Assembly: GCA_045588485.1 (NCBI GenBank)
Contig: JAZNEI010000083.1
Location: forward strand, 1 to 34,378
From: HGM04593 sp045588485
Lineage (GTDB): Bacteria > Bacteroidota > Bacteroidia > Bacteroidales > Bacteroidaceae
Direction: 5' to 3'
Length of the DNA: 34,378 nt
Shown one piece after another: positions 26,365 through 34,378 of this stretch; positions within the stretch are counted from its first letter, which is position 1, and each line of letters begins with the position of its first letter. Below the pieces are notes generated by a model, which had not been told where the DNA came from, searched no databases, and saw nothing but the letters and a program-made list of their open reading frames with translations. The position numbers were made by a program, and so were the translations under genes.

Positions 26365-27487
26365 ATATTTCCGAAGCTATACGCACAGCAATCCTACGCA
26401 CATTTTCACGTGCTACAGATGGACTCATCGCCTCTTCTAAAGATGTATCATCAGAGACAACAGGAATTATAGCCTTGAAAGAGCTTCTGCGCAGTTCCTC
26501 GCACCACTCTACCATTCCGCCAACCGCAACAACCGGAATATCCGACAGCATTGCACGTTGCAAAACAGCAAAAGGAGCTTTCCCCATAAGAGTCTGCGCG
26601 TCGACGCGCCCCTCACCGGTAAAAACACAATCACACCCTACAATCTTTTCATCGAAACAGAGAGCATCAAGCACCATCTGTGCACCGGGCATCAGTCTTG
26701 CTCCAAACATAGCAGCAAGCGCCCCACCCACTCCTCCGGCAGCTCCTGCCCCGGGCATATCAATTACGTCAATACCGGTACACTCACTAATACAACCGGC
26801 AAAATGGCATAATCCGCTATCCAATAGCTTAACCATATCCTCGTCGGCCCCTTTCTGCGGTGCAAAGACATACGCGGCACCATTCTGTCCACAAAAAGGA
26901 TTAGAAACATCGCAAGCTACAATAAACTCCGTCTCTGATACTGCACCATGCACTTGCGATGCGTCTATCGAAGCAACGTCACACAGAACAGCACCGCATC
27001 CCGTAAGTTCACACCCCGATGAATCAAAAAAACGATAACCCAAAGCCTGCATCATCCCCATACCGGCATCATTTGTTGCACTGCCACCTATACCCAAAAG
27101 AATACGCCTACAACCGCGCTCAAGAGCATCGAGTATAAGCTCGCCAAGACCACGTGTAGAGGTATATAGAGGATTACGTTCCTGTAGCGTCAAGAGTGTA
27201 AGACCACTAGCCTCGGCCATCTCTATAACCGCTGTTGCACCATTATCTATAACACCGTAACGCGCCCCGATAGAGCGTCCTAAAGGGTCACTTACATAGC
27301 ATTCGACCATCACACCTCCAAGCGCCGCTACAAGCGCCTCGGCTGTTCCCTCGCCTCCATCAGCTATCGGAAATTTAAGAATCTCACAATCATTTACAAC
27401 AGAACTAAACCCCTCTTCAAAAGCCTCGGCTACCTCTATCGACGATAGTGAACCTTTAAAGGAATCGAATGCAAGTGCGATTTTCAT
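26363..27487 (-). CDS. Glycerate 2-kinase (GlxK/GarK family)
   Basis: This encodes 374 residues, normal for the family. Landmarks are the N-terminal IALAFDSFKGSLSS, the FPIADGGEGTAEAL block (about 39-52), the nucleotide/substrate motif LGIGGSATNDAGMGMMQALG (about 130-149), GAGAAGGVGGALAA and VFTGEGRVDAQT. The enzyme phosphorylates D-glycerate, giving 2-phosphoglycerate (GlxK/GarK type), which enters glycolysis. All expected motifs are present. It is a single-gene unit on the minus strand, with a candidate promoter just upstream and the shared terminator at its end. No other glycerate or glyoxylate genes are nearby. Confidence 0.93.
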   Translation of the reverse strand: MKIALAFDSFKGSLSSIEVAEAFEEGFSSVVNDCEILKFPIADGGEGTAEALVAALGGVMVECYVSDPLGRSIGARYGVIDNGATAVIEMAEASGLTLLTLQERNPLYTSTRGLGELILDALERGCRRILLGIGGSATNDAGMGMMQALGYRFFDSSGCELTGCGAVLCDVASIDASQVHGAVSETEFIVACDVSNPFCGQNGAAYVFAPQKGADEDMVKLLDSGLCHFAGCISECTGIDVIDMPGAGAAGGVGGALAAMFGARLMPGAQMVLDALCFDEKIVGCDCVFTGEGRVDAQTLMGKAPFAVLQRAMLSDIPVVAVGGMVEWCEELRRSSFKAIIPVVSDDTSLEEAMSPSVARENVRRIAVRIASEI

Positions 27488-27510
27488 TATATACTGTTTT
27501 TGTTAACATA

Positions 27511-27518
27511 CAAAAGTA
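27511..27518 (-). promoter_or_regulatory. Candidate glycerate kinase promoter -7 element
   Basis: The minus strand reads TACTTTTG, matching TAnnTTTG, 23 nt before the ATG at 27487. No TTTG box appears at the expected distance. Confidence 0.3.
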
Positions 27519-27553
27519 ACTTATTCTTCAATAAAATAAAATTTCATATATAA

Positions 27554-27589
27554 TAATGAGACAGATTTTTCATAAAACCTGCCTCATTA
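27554..27589 (-). terminator. Terminator of the cohesin/InlB-repeat operon
   Basis: TAATGAGACAG (27554-27564) and CTGCCTCATTA (27579-27589) pair over 11 bp with one G-U in RNA. On the minus strand the hairpin sits 19 nt after the stop codon at 27609 and is followed by AT-rich sequence with T runs. Confidence 0.55.
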
Positions 27590-27608
27590 AATTAGTGATA
27601 TCTATAAC

Positions 27609-29714
27609 TTACTTTATAAATATTTTCTTGCCATTGACAATATAAATGCCATGAGTGAGATTTTCGCTCTCGGTTATACGCTGACCTTTAAGGTTATAAA
27701 CCTCATTCTTTTCAAGGTCTAATGTTACAGCGTTTATGCCGGTGGTGTCAACCTCTAACCTGCCTTCGATTACAATATCTTCGGCGGGCATTGTGGCAGG
27801 AACACCAATCCAACCGGTGAAGATATAACCCTCTTTCTCGGGAGGGGTAGGAAGCTCTATTTCGGCACCATATTTAACGTTCATCGTCTCGTAAACCTTG
27901 CCATCGACCATAAATGTTACGGTGTAACTGTTAATAGAGAAACTACCCTCAATAACAATATCGTTTGCAGGCATAGTTTCGGGAATCTCACTCCATCCGC
28001 TAAAGGTGTGACCCTCTTTGGTAGGTGCTGCAATAGGAGTGATTGTAGCGCCGTACTTAACGGTCATTATTTCGTAAACCTCGCCATCGACCATAAATGT
28101 TACGGTGTAACTGTTGATAGAAAAACTACCCTCAATAACAACATCTTTTGCAGGCATTGTTTCGGGAATCTCGCTCCAGCCGCTAAAGGTGTGGCCCTCT
28201 TTGGTGGGTTCGGCAATAGGAGTGATAGCTGTTCCATAAACAACTGTCTCGGTCTTATAAACTGCTCCGTCAACTTTGTAGGTAAGAGTATAACTGTTAA
28301 TTGTGAAAGTACCCTCAACAACAATATCCTTTGCAGGCATTGTGGCGGGAATATCTTTCCATCCGCTGAAAGTGTAGCCCTCTTTGGTAGGTGCTTCAAT
28401 GGGTTCTATTGTTGCACCAAACTTTATGCTGTCGGTTGCGTAAATTTCACCATCCACCTTATAGGTTATATTATAGCTGTTAATAGAAAAACTACCCTCA
28501 ACAACAATATCCTTTGCTGGCATTGTTTCGGGAATCTCGCTCCATCCGCTGAAGGTGTGACCCTCTTTGGTAGGTTCGGCAATAGGAGTGATAGCTGTTC
28601 CGTAAACAACTGTCTCGGTCTTATAAACTGCTCCGTCAACCTTGTAGGTAAGAGTATAACTGTTAATTGTGAAGTTACCCTCTACTACTACATCCTCGGC
28701 AGGCATTGTGGCGGGAATATCTTTCCATCCGCTGAAAGTGTAACCCTCTTTGGTGGGTTCGGCAATAGGAGTGATTGTTGCTCCGTATGCAATAGTCTCG
28801 GTTTTATACACCGCGCCATCTACCTTGTAAGTTAGGGTGTAGCTGTTGACACTGAAAGTACCCTCAACAACAACATCTTTTGCAGGCATTGTTTCGGGAA
28901 TCTCACTCCATCCGCTAAAGGTGTGACCCTCTTTGGTTGGTGCTTCAATGGGTTCTATTGTTGCTCCGTACTTTATGCTGTCGGTTACGTAAATTTCACC
29001 ATCCACCTTGTATGTAATTGTGTAACTGTTGATAGAGAAACTACCCTCAATTATAATATCCTCAGCTGGCATTGTTTCGGGAATCTCACTCCATCCGCTG
29101 AAAGTGTAACCCTCTTTGGTAGGTTCGGCAATAGGTGTGATTGTTGCTCCGTACGGCACATTTAAAACCTTATAAACATTGCCATCCACCTTATAAGTTA
29201 CGGTATTGCTGCTGATGCTGATTGATGATGAGCTATCTGACGGACGATAGTTTGTATCGCCATCGACATTTACAAGCTCGATATCTTTTAGCTCAATTTT
29301 CTGTGTTGTTCCTCTTACAAAGTAGTCGGCCTTAACGCTAAACTTTATAACAGCCCCTTTGTTACCTGCAAACGGCAGACCATCGTCCGAGTTTACTGTA
29401 ATCATATAGCTGCCATCGTCCCACATATTATACTTCAGGCTCTTTTGTGCAGCTACCTTATCGCCGAACTCATCTTGTCCGCTACCCACTCGCTCTTGAA
29501 TGAGTTGGGGAGCAGATGCCAATGTAATACCTTTGGGAAGAACAACACGCACTTGCAAAGCGCGTATAGCCACCTCATTATTCATCTCTATGCTAATCTC
29601 TTTTGTCTCATCATATTTCATTTCGAGGTCGGGAATATGCAGCGTTACCTGTGCATTGACCGCGATTGCCGAGACAAGCATAAACAGTAGGAATAATATT
29701 CTATTTGTCTTCAT
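27609..29714 (-). CDS. Cohesin-like plus eight InlB B-repeat surface protein
   Basis: This encodes 701 residues. Signal peptide 1-22 (ends AVNAQ). Residues 23-165 form a cohesin-like beta-sandwich: VTLHIPDLEMKYDETKEISI, then RALQVRVVLPKGITLA and GAVIKFSVKAD, aligning with the 224-aa neighbour. Residues 171-656 are eight tandem 61-residue InlB B-repeats (Listeria-Bacteroides repeat, Flg_new type), each with TxTYKVDG, PTKEGxTFSGW and IPxTMPAxD. The C-terminal 45 residues carry VYNLKGQRITE and GIYIVNGKKIFIK, a type IX sorting-like tail. Cohesins bind dockerins; B-repeats act as extracellular spacers or adhesins. It starts 12 nt after the 224-aa gene and ends the operon. The cohesin call rests on pattern, not on a search. 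Confidence 0.82.
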   Translation of the reverse strand: MKTNRILFLLFMLVSAIAVNAQVTLHIPDLEMKYDETKEISIEMNNEVAIRALQVRVVLPKGITLASAPQLIQERVGSGQDEFGDKVAAQKSLKYNMWDDGSYMITVNSDDGLPFAGNKGAVIKFSVKADYFVRGTTQKIELKDIELVNVDGDTNYRPSDSSSSISISSNTVTYKVDGNVYKVLNVPYGATITPIAEPTKEGYTFSGWSEIPETMPAEDIIIEGSFSINSYTITYKVDGEIYVTDSIKYGATIEPIEAPTKEGHTFSGWSEIPETMPAKDVVVEGTFSVNSYTLTYKVDGAVYKTETIAYGATITPIAEPTKEGYTFSGWKDIPATMPAEDVVVEGNFTINSYTLTYKVDGAVYKTETVVYGTAITPIAEPTKEGHTFSGWSEIPETMPAKDIVVEGSFSINSYNITYKVDGEIYATDSIKFGATIEPIEAPTKEGYTFSGWKDIPATMPAKDIVVEGTFTINSYTLTYKVDGAVYKTETVVYGTAITPIAEPTKEGHTFSGWSEIPETMPAKDVVIEGSFSINSYTVTFMVDGEVYEIMTVKYGATITPIAAPTKEGHTFSGWSEIPETMPANDIVIEGSFSINSYTVTFMVDGKVYETMNVKYGAEIELPTPPEKEGYIFTGWIGVPATMPAEDIVIEGRLEVDTTGINAVTLDLEKNEVYNLKGQRITESENLTHGIYIVNGKKIFIK
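27747..29204 (-). repeat. Eight tandem 183-bp InlB B-repeat units
   Basis: The units correspond to residues 171-656 of the 701-aa protein; seven are 61 residues and the last is 59. Units 4 and 6 differ at only two residues, and their DNA is close to identical over the second half. Units 2 and 5 share the variant EIYxTDSIKxGATIEPIEAP, and units 3 and 5 share KDIPATMPA. This mosaic suggests duplication and conversion between units. Confidence 0.9.
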
Positions 29715-29726
29715 AGTTCCTGCAAT

Positions 29727-30401
29727 TTACTTCTTATAAACCTTTATACCGTCTATTACATATACTCCTCTATCGAGACTATTAAGCAGCTCCTTTGCCG
29801 AGACATTGTTCATCACAGCTACTCCGTTGAGGTTATAGACATCTACGGGCTTATCTATTCTGCCTATCACTGTCTCAATATCTGTAGCGCCGTTGCATAC
29901 ATCAACCTTTACGCTGTTATCGGCAGGATGATGGCAGGTGACACCATCGGCATAGACAATCTCCATATCGACAAGGTCGATACTATTGCTTGCCTCCTTT
30001 GCACCCTCGTCTGCTTTAAGTGTAAGAGTAATTACTGCACCCTCTTTTCCGCTAAAAGGCACCGCATCCTCGGCATTTACTATAATCATACAGTCGCCAT
30101 TCTTACGAATTTTATAACTGAGCGACTTTACTGCGGCACTCTTTTTTCCGAATTGGTCGATGAACTCTCCACTACGGCTACTGTCGATTGTGGGACGAGA
30201 GGCCAATTTTATACCCTCGGGTAGTTTAAGCAACACCTGAAAAGCACGCACCTCGACGCTGTTATCGAGATTTACACTAACTTCTTTTGTCTCTCCGGGC
30301 ATAATGGAAAAATCCTCAATCGAGAGTGTTGCCTGTGCATTTGCGCATAATGTTCCGAACAATAGCATCAAAGACATTATTGATAATATTCTACTCTTCA
30401 T
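29727..30401 (-). CDS. Cohesin-like secreted protein (224 aa)
   Basis: Signal peptide about 1-23 (ends CANAQA). Residues 24-168 form a cohesin-like domain: ATLSIEDFSIMPGETKEVSV, RAFQVLLKLPEGIKLA, NGDCMIIVNAEDAVPFSG and GAVITLTLKADE, the usual cohesin order of strands. The C-terminal portion (about 186-224) is a sorting-like tail, VYNLNGVAV then RGVYVIDGIKVYKK, shared with two other proteins of the window. It lacks repeats and enzymatic domains, so it could be a small adaptor. It starts 1 nt after the stop of the dockerin-bearing gene, so the two are tightly co-expressed. A generic adhesin Ig-like domain is the alternative to cohesin. Confidence 0.78.
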   Translation of the reverse strand: MKSRILSIMSLMLLFGTLCANAQATLSIEDFSIMPGETKEVSVNLDNSVEVRAFQVLLKLPEGIKLASRPTIDSSRSGEFIDQFGKKSAAVKSLSYKIRKNGDCMIIVNAEDAVPFSGKEGAVITLTLKADEGAKEASNSIDLVDMEIVYADGVTCHHPADNSVKVDVCNGATDIETVIGRIDKPVDVYNLNGVAVMNNVSAKELLNSLDRGVYVIDGIKVYKK

Positions 30402-30402
30402 A

Positions 30403-33400
30403 TTATTCTAAAATTTTATTGGTTACTTTTGTTACGTCTACAATAGATATTCTACCATCGTTGTTCATATCGGCCGCCTGCTGCTTGAATATCGAGTTAT
30501 CATTGATGCGCAGAATGCGGTTGGTGAGGATGGTAATATCAAGCACCGAGATTCTGCCATCGTTGTTAACATCACCCGGGGTGAGCCAATAACTCTCGAT
30601 GATAATATCCTCGGCAGGCATTGTAGATGGAATCTCATCCCAAGAGTCGAAAATATATCCCTCTAATGTGGGTACCTCTACTGCGGGGATTGAATCGCCA
30701 TACTTCACTGTAAGACTCTTGTAAACCTCGTCGTTGACCATAAAGGTTACCGTATAGCTGTTAACGCTAAACTGTGCTGTCACTGTAACATCCTCGGCAG
30801 GCATTGTAGATGGAATCTCGCCCCAACCTTTGAAGGTATGGCCCACCTTGACAGGTGCCTTGGGCAATACAATATTCTGTCCTTCGATTATGGTATCCTT
30901 TGCAAACTCCTTACCATCGGCCATATATGTGATTGTGTAAGGACGATAGGGCTGCTCCTCTATAAGTAACGCCGAGGTGTATGTTTCGCTAAAGAATGGG
31001 GTGGTTGTTCCATCATATTCACCATCCTTTCTTATCACAAGATAACCAACTGAATATTGTTTGTCATGTATATCATAACCTCTTACACTTCTCCAAGCAA
31101 GCAGTCCGAAGAGCTCCTCGGCGCTGTCGGATGTAACATTTGTACCCTTAAGTCTCTCGAAACGTATATCGGTAAGAGTATCTTTATTCTCTTGCAGTCC
31201 TGTGGTATTACCTCCACCCTCAAGCCAGCCGGCACCACTGTATCTTGTGTGATATACAAGGTATTTCCCGTCTCTTGTTCTGAACGAATAGCTGCCATCA
31301 TCATTTGTCTCACAGATAAACTCGGCAGTCAAAGGAAGTGTTGTTTCGAGTTTCTCAACAGCAACATCAAAAGTTACCGAATCGGTCCCAAGTATCCCTC
31401 TTGTGTAATTCAGATAGAAACGGTCGTTACCCTTTGTCACAAATGTGAATGAGTATTTCTTACCATCCTCGGGCATTAGAACATCGTCACTCTCTATATA
31501 TTTATTTATAGAGTTCTGGAACAACAAACCATTTCTGAAGTTTGGAGCAGCCTCAACCTCGCTTATAGCTGCCTTGAACTCATCACGTGGAGCCTTTGCA
31601 GGATAACCTACACCTTGTAGTTTCAGAAGGTCGTTGGCTCTGTTTATAAGAGTATATGTTTCCTCGGCAGGATCGTCCGAATCTATTCTAAGCATATATA
31701 TGTTTCTTCTCTTCAGTTCAAGAGTATATTTCTTTATCTCATCAATATCCTCTGTCAAACCAAATAAGTATCTATTACTTCTATAATAATAAACATAATC
31801 AAATACCTCATTGGCAAAAGGTACAAACTTCTCATTATTTAAAGAAACACTCTCGTTGAATATACAGAACTCGGCCATATGGAAATATACATCAGGCGTG
31901 CTTACAACAAACCTTAAATGTTTGTATGGCTTATCTGCAACAATTACCTCGGACTGCCAGCCGACACCAAATTCTTGCGGCAGATTATCTATATTGCAAA
32001 TAGAGGTAAACTCAATTCTATCGTTACTTCCCTGCACCTCTATCGAAGCAGGACAATGCTTCTGTTGGCCACTGCCACGTGTAAAATAGCTGAAGCTGAA
32101 CGACTGCAACTCTTTATTCTCGCCAAGGTCTATCTGCAACCAATGTTCCGATTCCACTGTCGAAGTCCAATTAGAGTGGAAGAACGATACAGAGTCGCCA
32201 TCGATAAGATTCTCGATAGGACCTTCTGTTGTTTCAGGATTGTTACACCATATATAGAAATCTTTATCGCTATTTGTTGTCTGCAGAGATAACTTATAAG
32301 GAATAAAACGAATAACATTCTCTATAATATCACCGGCTTGCTGACCTGTTGCAATAAACTCCTCAAGTACTGTCTTTATCTCGTTATAGCTGTTAGCATC
32401 GCCATATAGATAAACGTCTTTTGTGGCTTTATTGTAGAACCAATTTACATCATCGCCATATACACCACCTACAATACTCTTTTCAATTTTGACACCATAA
32501 TTCTTAAAATTAAACAGAAGTTCATTATAAGAGCTATTATTCGGAATATAAGCCGTATCGACCTGTTCATATATGCAGTAATCAATACTTGGAGCATCGT
32601 TTCCAAGGAAAGTGACATTCTCCAATAAAGTACATTGGTCAAATGCTTGTGAATTTATATTCTGCAAATTGGGACCAAAAACAACATTTCTGAGATTGCT
32701 TCTCAAAAAAGCACATGAATAAATATCAGTTAAAGTACTCGGTAGTTTAATATCACCGAAAGAGGTATAGGCAAAAGCCCACTCGCCAATAGTCTCAAGT
32801 CCCTCGGATAGTGTAACACTCTTTACGTTGTCAAGATAAGAGAATGCATAATGACCTATATAGGTTATACCCTCTTCAACTACAATATTTGTAATTTGTT
32901 TACCCTTAAGGAGAGTGTGCCATGGTGCAAAAGAATTCATTGCATAGTCATACATCGCACCTGTACCACTGATGATTAAAGTCTCGGTTGACATATCATA
33001 CTTCCATTTTACATCATCGCCACATTTACCCTCTACAACAGAATAGTCGTCTATAAGACACCACTGCGAAGTAGCAGGCTCTTTGTTCCAATTCACAATA
33101 CTACCGGTTGAACCGTTACCGCTGGCGTGACCTGAGGTGTGGAGGCTCCAATTTTGGTCATACACAGGCACAATGTTGAAGTTAGAACCATCGGCTGGAA
33201 CAACAAGGTATGCGCTGGGCCACTCCTCTATATTTATATTCCAACTCAGACCATAACTCTCGCCGATATAGTAAGATTTACCGTGAACATTAGTTCCTAA
33301 TGCTCTAATAGTAAATAGTTGGTTACGCTGCGATTCATCTATCTGACCACTGGATATTAGGTTGTCGGCATCAGATGAAGGCTGAAAATCGAAATAAAAA

Positions 33401-34378
33401 GCAATATCATTTGGATTACTGTTTTTCCAACCAAGTGTTGCTCCATCCTCTGTTACGTACATTGACTTTGTATGACCCTGCTTCTTGTAGAACTCATCAT
33501 AACCTGACTGAATGCGATATACACCGGGAACCATAGGATTCTTGTTATTTTCAAGAGCAGCTAGTTCTTCCTCTAGTTCATTAATAGCGGCAGCAGCCTC
33601 AGCAAACAATGAGTCAGCAATAACAGCCTCGGCTTTTGCATAAGCCTTGTTCAGTTCATCAAGACTTTCTACACTGCCGGGATAAGTACCAACCTTGTAA
33701 CCATGATTCTCGGCCACCTCGATAAAGTTTGTGAGCTGATAATAGTAAGGATTATCCATTGTAACCTTATATATTTGCCACTCGATATCATACTGAGAAG
33801 AGACATCACCGGGGTCCGTATCATCGTGCCTTATTGACGTATATCTTAGATTGTTGTCACCATCGCAGTAATAATTCGACTGGTCTTTGTCAATCTCCTC
33901 ATAAAGCAAGAAAGTATTTTCTGTTTCTGAGTTATTACTGGGAATTATATTAATTTTTCCAGCATCGGATTTTGAATTTACCAATTCAACATAACCTTCA
34001 GTCCTACCCTTATTCGTAAACCAATATTTCGCATTACTAAGACTCATAACAGAAAATGCTCCATCCTCGTTTGCAGTAATACGATATACATTGTTTTCAC
34101 GCACGGCATCTGCTAATTGTGTATATTTTGACAAGCCATCGTAATAATAACCAACATGACCACTCTTTAAAACACTCTTGATTACATAGAGACCGTCCTC
34201 GAGCTGAGCAACGTCATTGATACGCTGACCAACGCGTACATTGTAGGGATTCTCGGCAAAGAGAAGAGGATCGTAAGCTACGCCAACCTCTGTGATAGCA
34301 AGCTTCTTGGGGAAGAGTGATACTGCACCGTTAGATGTAGTCTTATCGCGGCTGTAAAGCTCTACTGAGAATGAGCTC
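30403..34378 (-). CDS. Giant modular surface protein with C-terminal dockerin, 5' end cut by window
   Basis: The frame stays open to the right edge, giving at least 1324 residues; no true start is visible. The TTG at 34134 is an internal codon, because coding continues upstream (PYNVRVGQRINDVAQLEDG). Segments in order are lectin-like beta modules of uncertain family with a helical linker (to about 33045), BspA-type LRR_5 repeats (about 32560-33040: LSEGLETIGEWAFAYTSF), an F5/8C-like domain (about 31850-32300: HWLQIDLGENKELQSFSFSY), a FIVAR-like helical linker, another lectin-like module, two InlB B-repeats (30583-30939) and a type I dockerin (30406-30582). It is likely a secreted adhesin or binding scaffold. 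No catalytic domain is seen in the visible part. Confidence 0.85.
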   Translation of the reverse strand, partial: SSFSVELYSRDKTTSNGAVSLFPKKLAITEVGVAYDPLLFAENPYNVRVGQRINDVAQLEDGLYVIKSVLKSGHVGYYYDGLSKYTQLADAVRENNVYRITANEDGAFSVMSLSNAKYWFTNKGRTEGYVELVNSKSDAGKINIIPSNNSETENTFLLYEEIDKDQSNYYCDGDNNLRYTSIRHDDTDPGDVSSQYDIEWQIYKVTMDNPYYYQLTNFIEVAENHGYKVGTYPGSVESLDELNKAYAKAEAVIADSLFAEAAAAINELEEELAALENNKNPMVPGVYRIQSGYDEFYKKQGHTKSMYVTEDGATLGWKNSNPNDIAFYFDFQPSSDADNLISSGQIDESQRNQLFTIRALGTNVHGKSYYIGESYGLSWNINIEEWPSAYLVVPADGSNFNIVPVYDQNWSLHTSGHASGNGSTGSIVNWNKEPATSQWCLIDDYSVVEGKCGDDVKWKYDMSTETLIISGTGAMYDYAMNSFAPWHTLLKGKQITNIVVEEGITYIGHYAFSYLDNVKSVTLSEGLETIGEWAFAYTSFGDIKLPSTLTDIYSCAFLRSNLRNVVFGPNLQNINSQAFDQCTLLENVTFLGNDAPSIDYCIYEQVDTAYIPNNSSYNELLFNFKNYGVKIEKSIVGGVYGDDVNWFYNKATKDVYLYGDANSYNEIKTVLEEFIATGQQAGDIIENVIRFIPYKLSLQTTNSDKDFYIWCNNPETTEGPIENLIDGDSVSFFHSNWTSTVESEHWLQIDLGENKELQSFSFSYFTRGSGQQKHCPASIEVQGSNDRIEFTSICNIDNLPQEFGVGWQSEVIVADKPYKHLRFVVSTPDVYFHMAEFCIFNESVSLNNEKFVPFANEVFDYVYYYRSNRYLFGLTEDIDEIKKYTLELKRRNIYMLRIDSDDPAEETYTLINRANDLLKLQGVGYPAKAPRDEFKAAISEVEAAPNFRNGLLFQNSINKYIESDDVLMPEDGKKYSFTFVTKGNDRFYLNYTRGILGTDSVTFDVAVEKLETTLPLTAEFICETNDDGSYSFRTRDGKYLVYHTRYSGAGWLEGGGNTTGLQENKDTLTDIRFERLKGTNVTSDSAEELFGLLAWRSVRGYDIHDKQYSVGYLVIRKDGEYDGTTTPFFSETYTSALLIEEQPYRPYTITYMADGKEFAKDTIIEGQNIVLPKAPVKVGHTFKGWGEIPSTMPAEDVTVTAQFSVNSYTVTFMVNDEVYKSLTVKYGDSIPAVEVPTLEGYIFDSWDEIPSTMPAEDIIIESYWLTPGDVNNDGRISVLDITILTNRILRINDNSIFKQQAADMNNDGRISIVDVTKVTNKILE
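30406..30582 (-). other. Type I dockerin domain coding segment
   Basis: The final 59 residues hold two calcium-loop-plus-helix repeats, GDVNNDGRISVLDITILTNR and ADMNNDGRISIVDVTKVTNK. Each loop has the Dx(N)x(D)Gx5D pattern of EF-hand-like dockerin loops (D-V-N-N-D-G-R-I-S-V-L-D and D-M-N-N-D-G-R-I-S-I-V-D). All calcium-ligand positions are filled in both. Confidence 0.88.

Noticed and set aside
28008..28835. 275-residue plus-strand open frame opposite the InlB repeats
   Set aside because: It repeats with the same 183-bp period as the minus-strand gene; a stop-free frame in one unit stays stop-free in all, so its length is an artefact.
27747..29204. CRISPR-like array
   Set aside because: The repeats are contiguous 183-bp coding units without unique spacers and no cas genes are present.
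34132..34134. TTG as start codon of the dockerin protein
   Set aside because: The same frame continues open and protein-like to the right edge (for example YNVRVGQRINDVAQLEDG), so this is an internal Leu codon and the gene is 5'-truncated by the window.
27609..34378. A true cellulosome
   Set aside because: No glycoside hydrolase, carbohydrate esterase or multi-cohesin scaffoldin is visible; only single cohesin-like domains and one dockerin are seen, so a smaller adhesive assembly is the safer reading.

Overview
The window looks like a chromosomal segment of a gut-type Bacteroidales bacterium (Bacteroides/Prevotella-like; genus not resolved). The evidence is SusC/SusD pairs, lipoproteins with an acidic stretch after the lipidated Cys, BACON-like domains, a Rho factor with a large disordered insert, and several promoters of the Bacteroidetes form TTTG-N19/20-TAnnTTTG. 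Moderate GC and AT-rich intergenic DNA fit this.

Left edge (1-2900): the 5' end of a PadR-like regulator with a clear promoter, a short degraded coding remnant, and rho. All are on the minus strand.

Region 2897-17961 is one tightly packed minus-strand operon of nine genes. Gaps are 5-30 nt, with one 4-nt and one possible 8-nt overlap. In transcription order it encodes a SusC/RagA porin, a SusD/RagB lipoprotein, a DUF4843-like lipoprotein, a lipoprotein with a duplicated C-terminal module, two leucine-rich-repeat surface lipoproteins, a subtilisin-like (S8) lipoprotein peptidase, a DUF1573 protein and a small lipocalin-like lipoprotein. No glycosidase is present. The protease, the LRR binding proteins and the SusCD importer together suggest capture, cleavage and import of peptides rather than glycans. 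No regulator is encoded in the operon.

Region 18211-23743 reads on the plus strand: a secreted alpha/beta hydrolase with a C-terminal sorting-like tail, a 48-nt perfect palindrome, then ruvB, a polysaccharide flippase and a DUF389 membrane protein. A CAT-anticodon tRNA with its own promoter and terminator follows. Next are an NfeD-like membrane protein with flotillin and a shared convergent terminator with a minus-strand glycerate 2-kinase.

Right edge (27609-34378): a three-gene minus-strand cluster. The first gene runs off the window and encodes a very large modular surface protein (lectin-like, BspA-type LRR, F5/8C-like and InlB B-repeat segments) ending in a two-loop type I dockerin. The next two genes each begin, right after the signal peptide, with a cohesin-like domain. 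The last of these also carries eight 61-residue InlB B-repeats. Dockerin and cohesin-like domains side by side in one Bacteroidales operon suggest a small calcium-dependent surface assembly. This is the most interesting system in the window.
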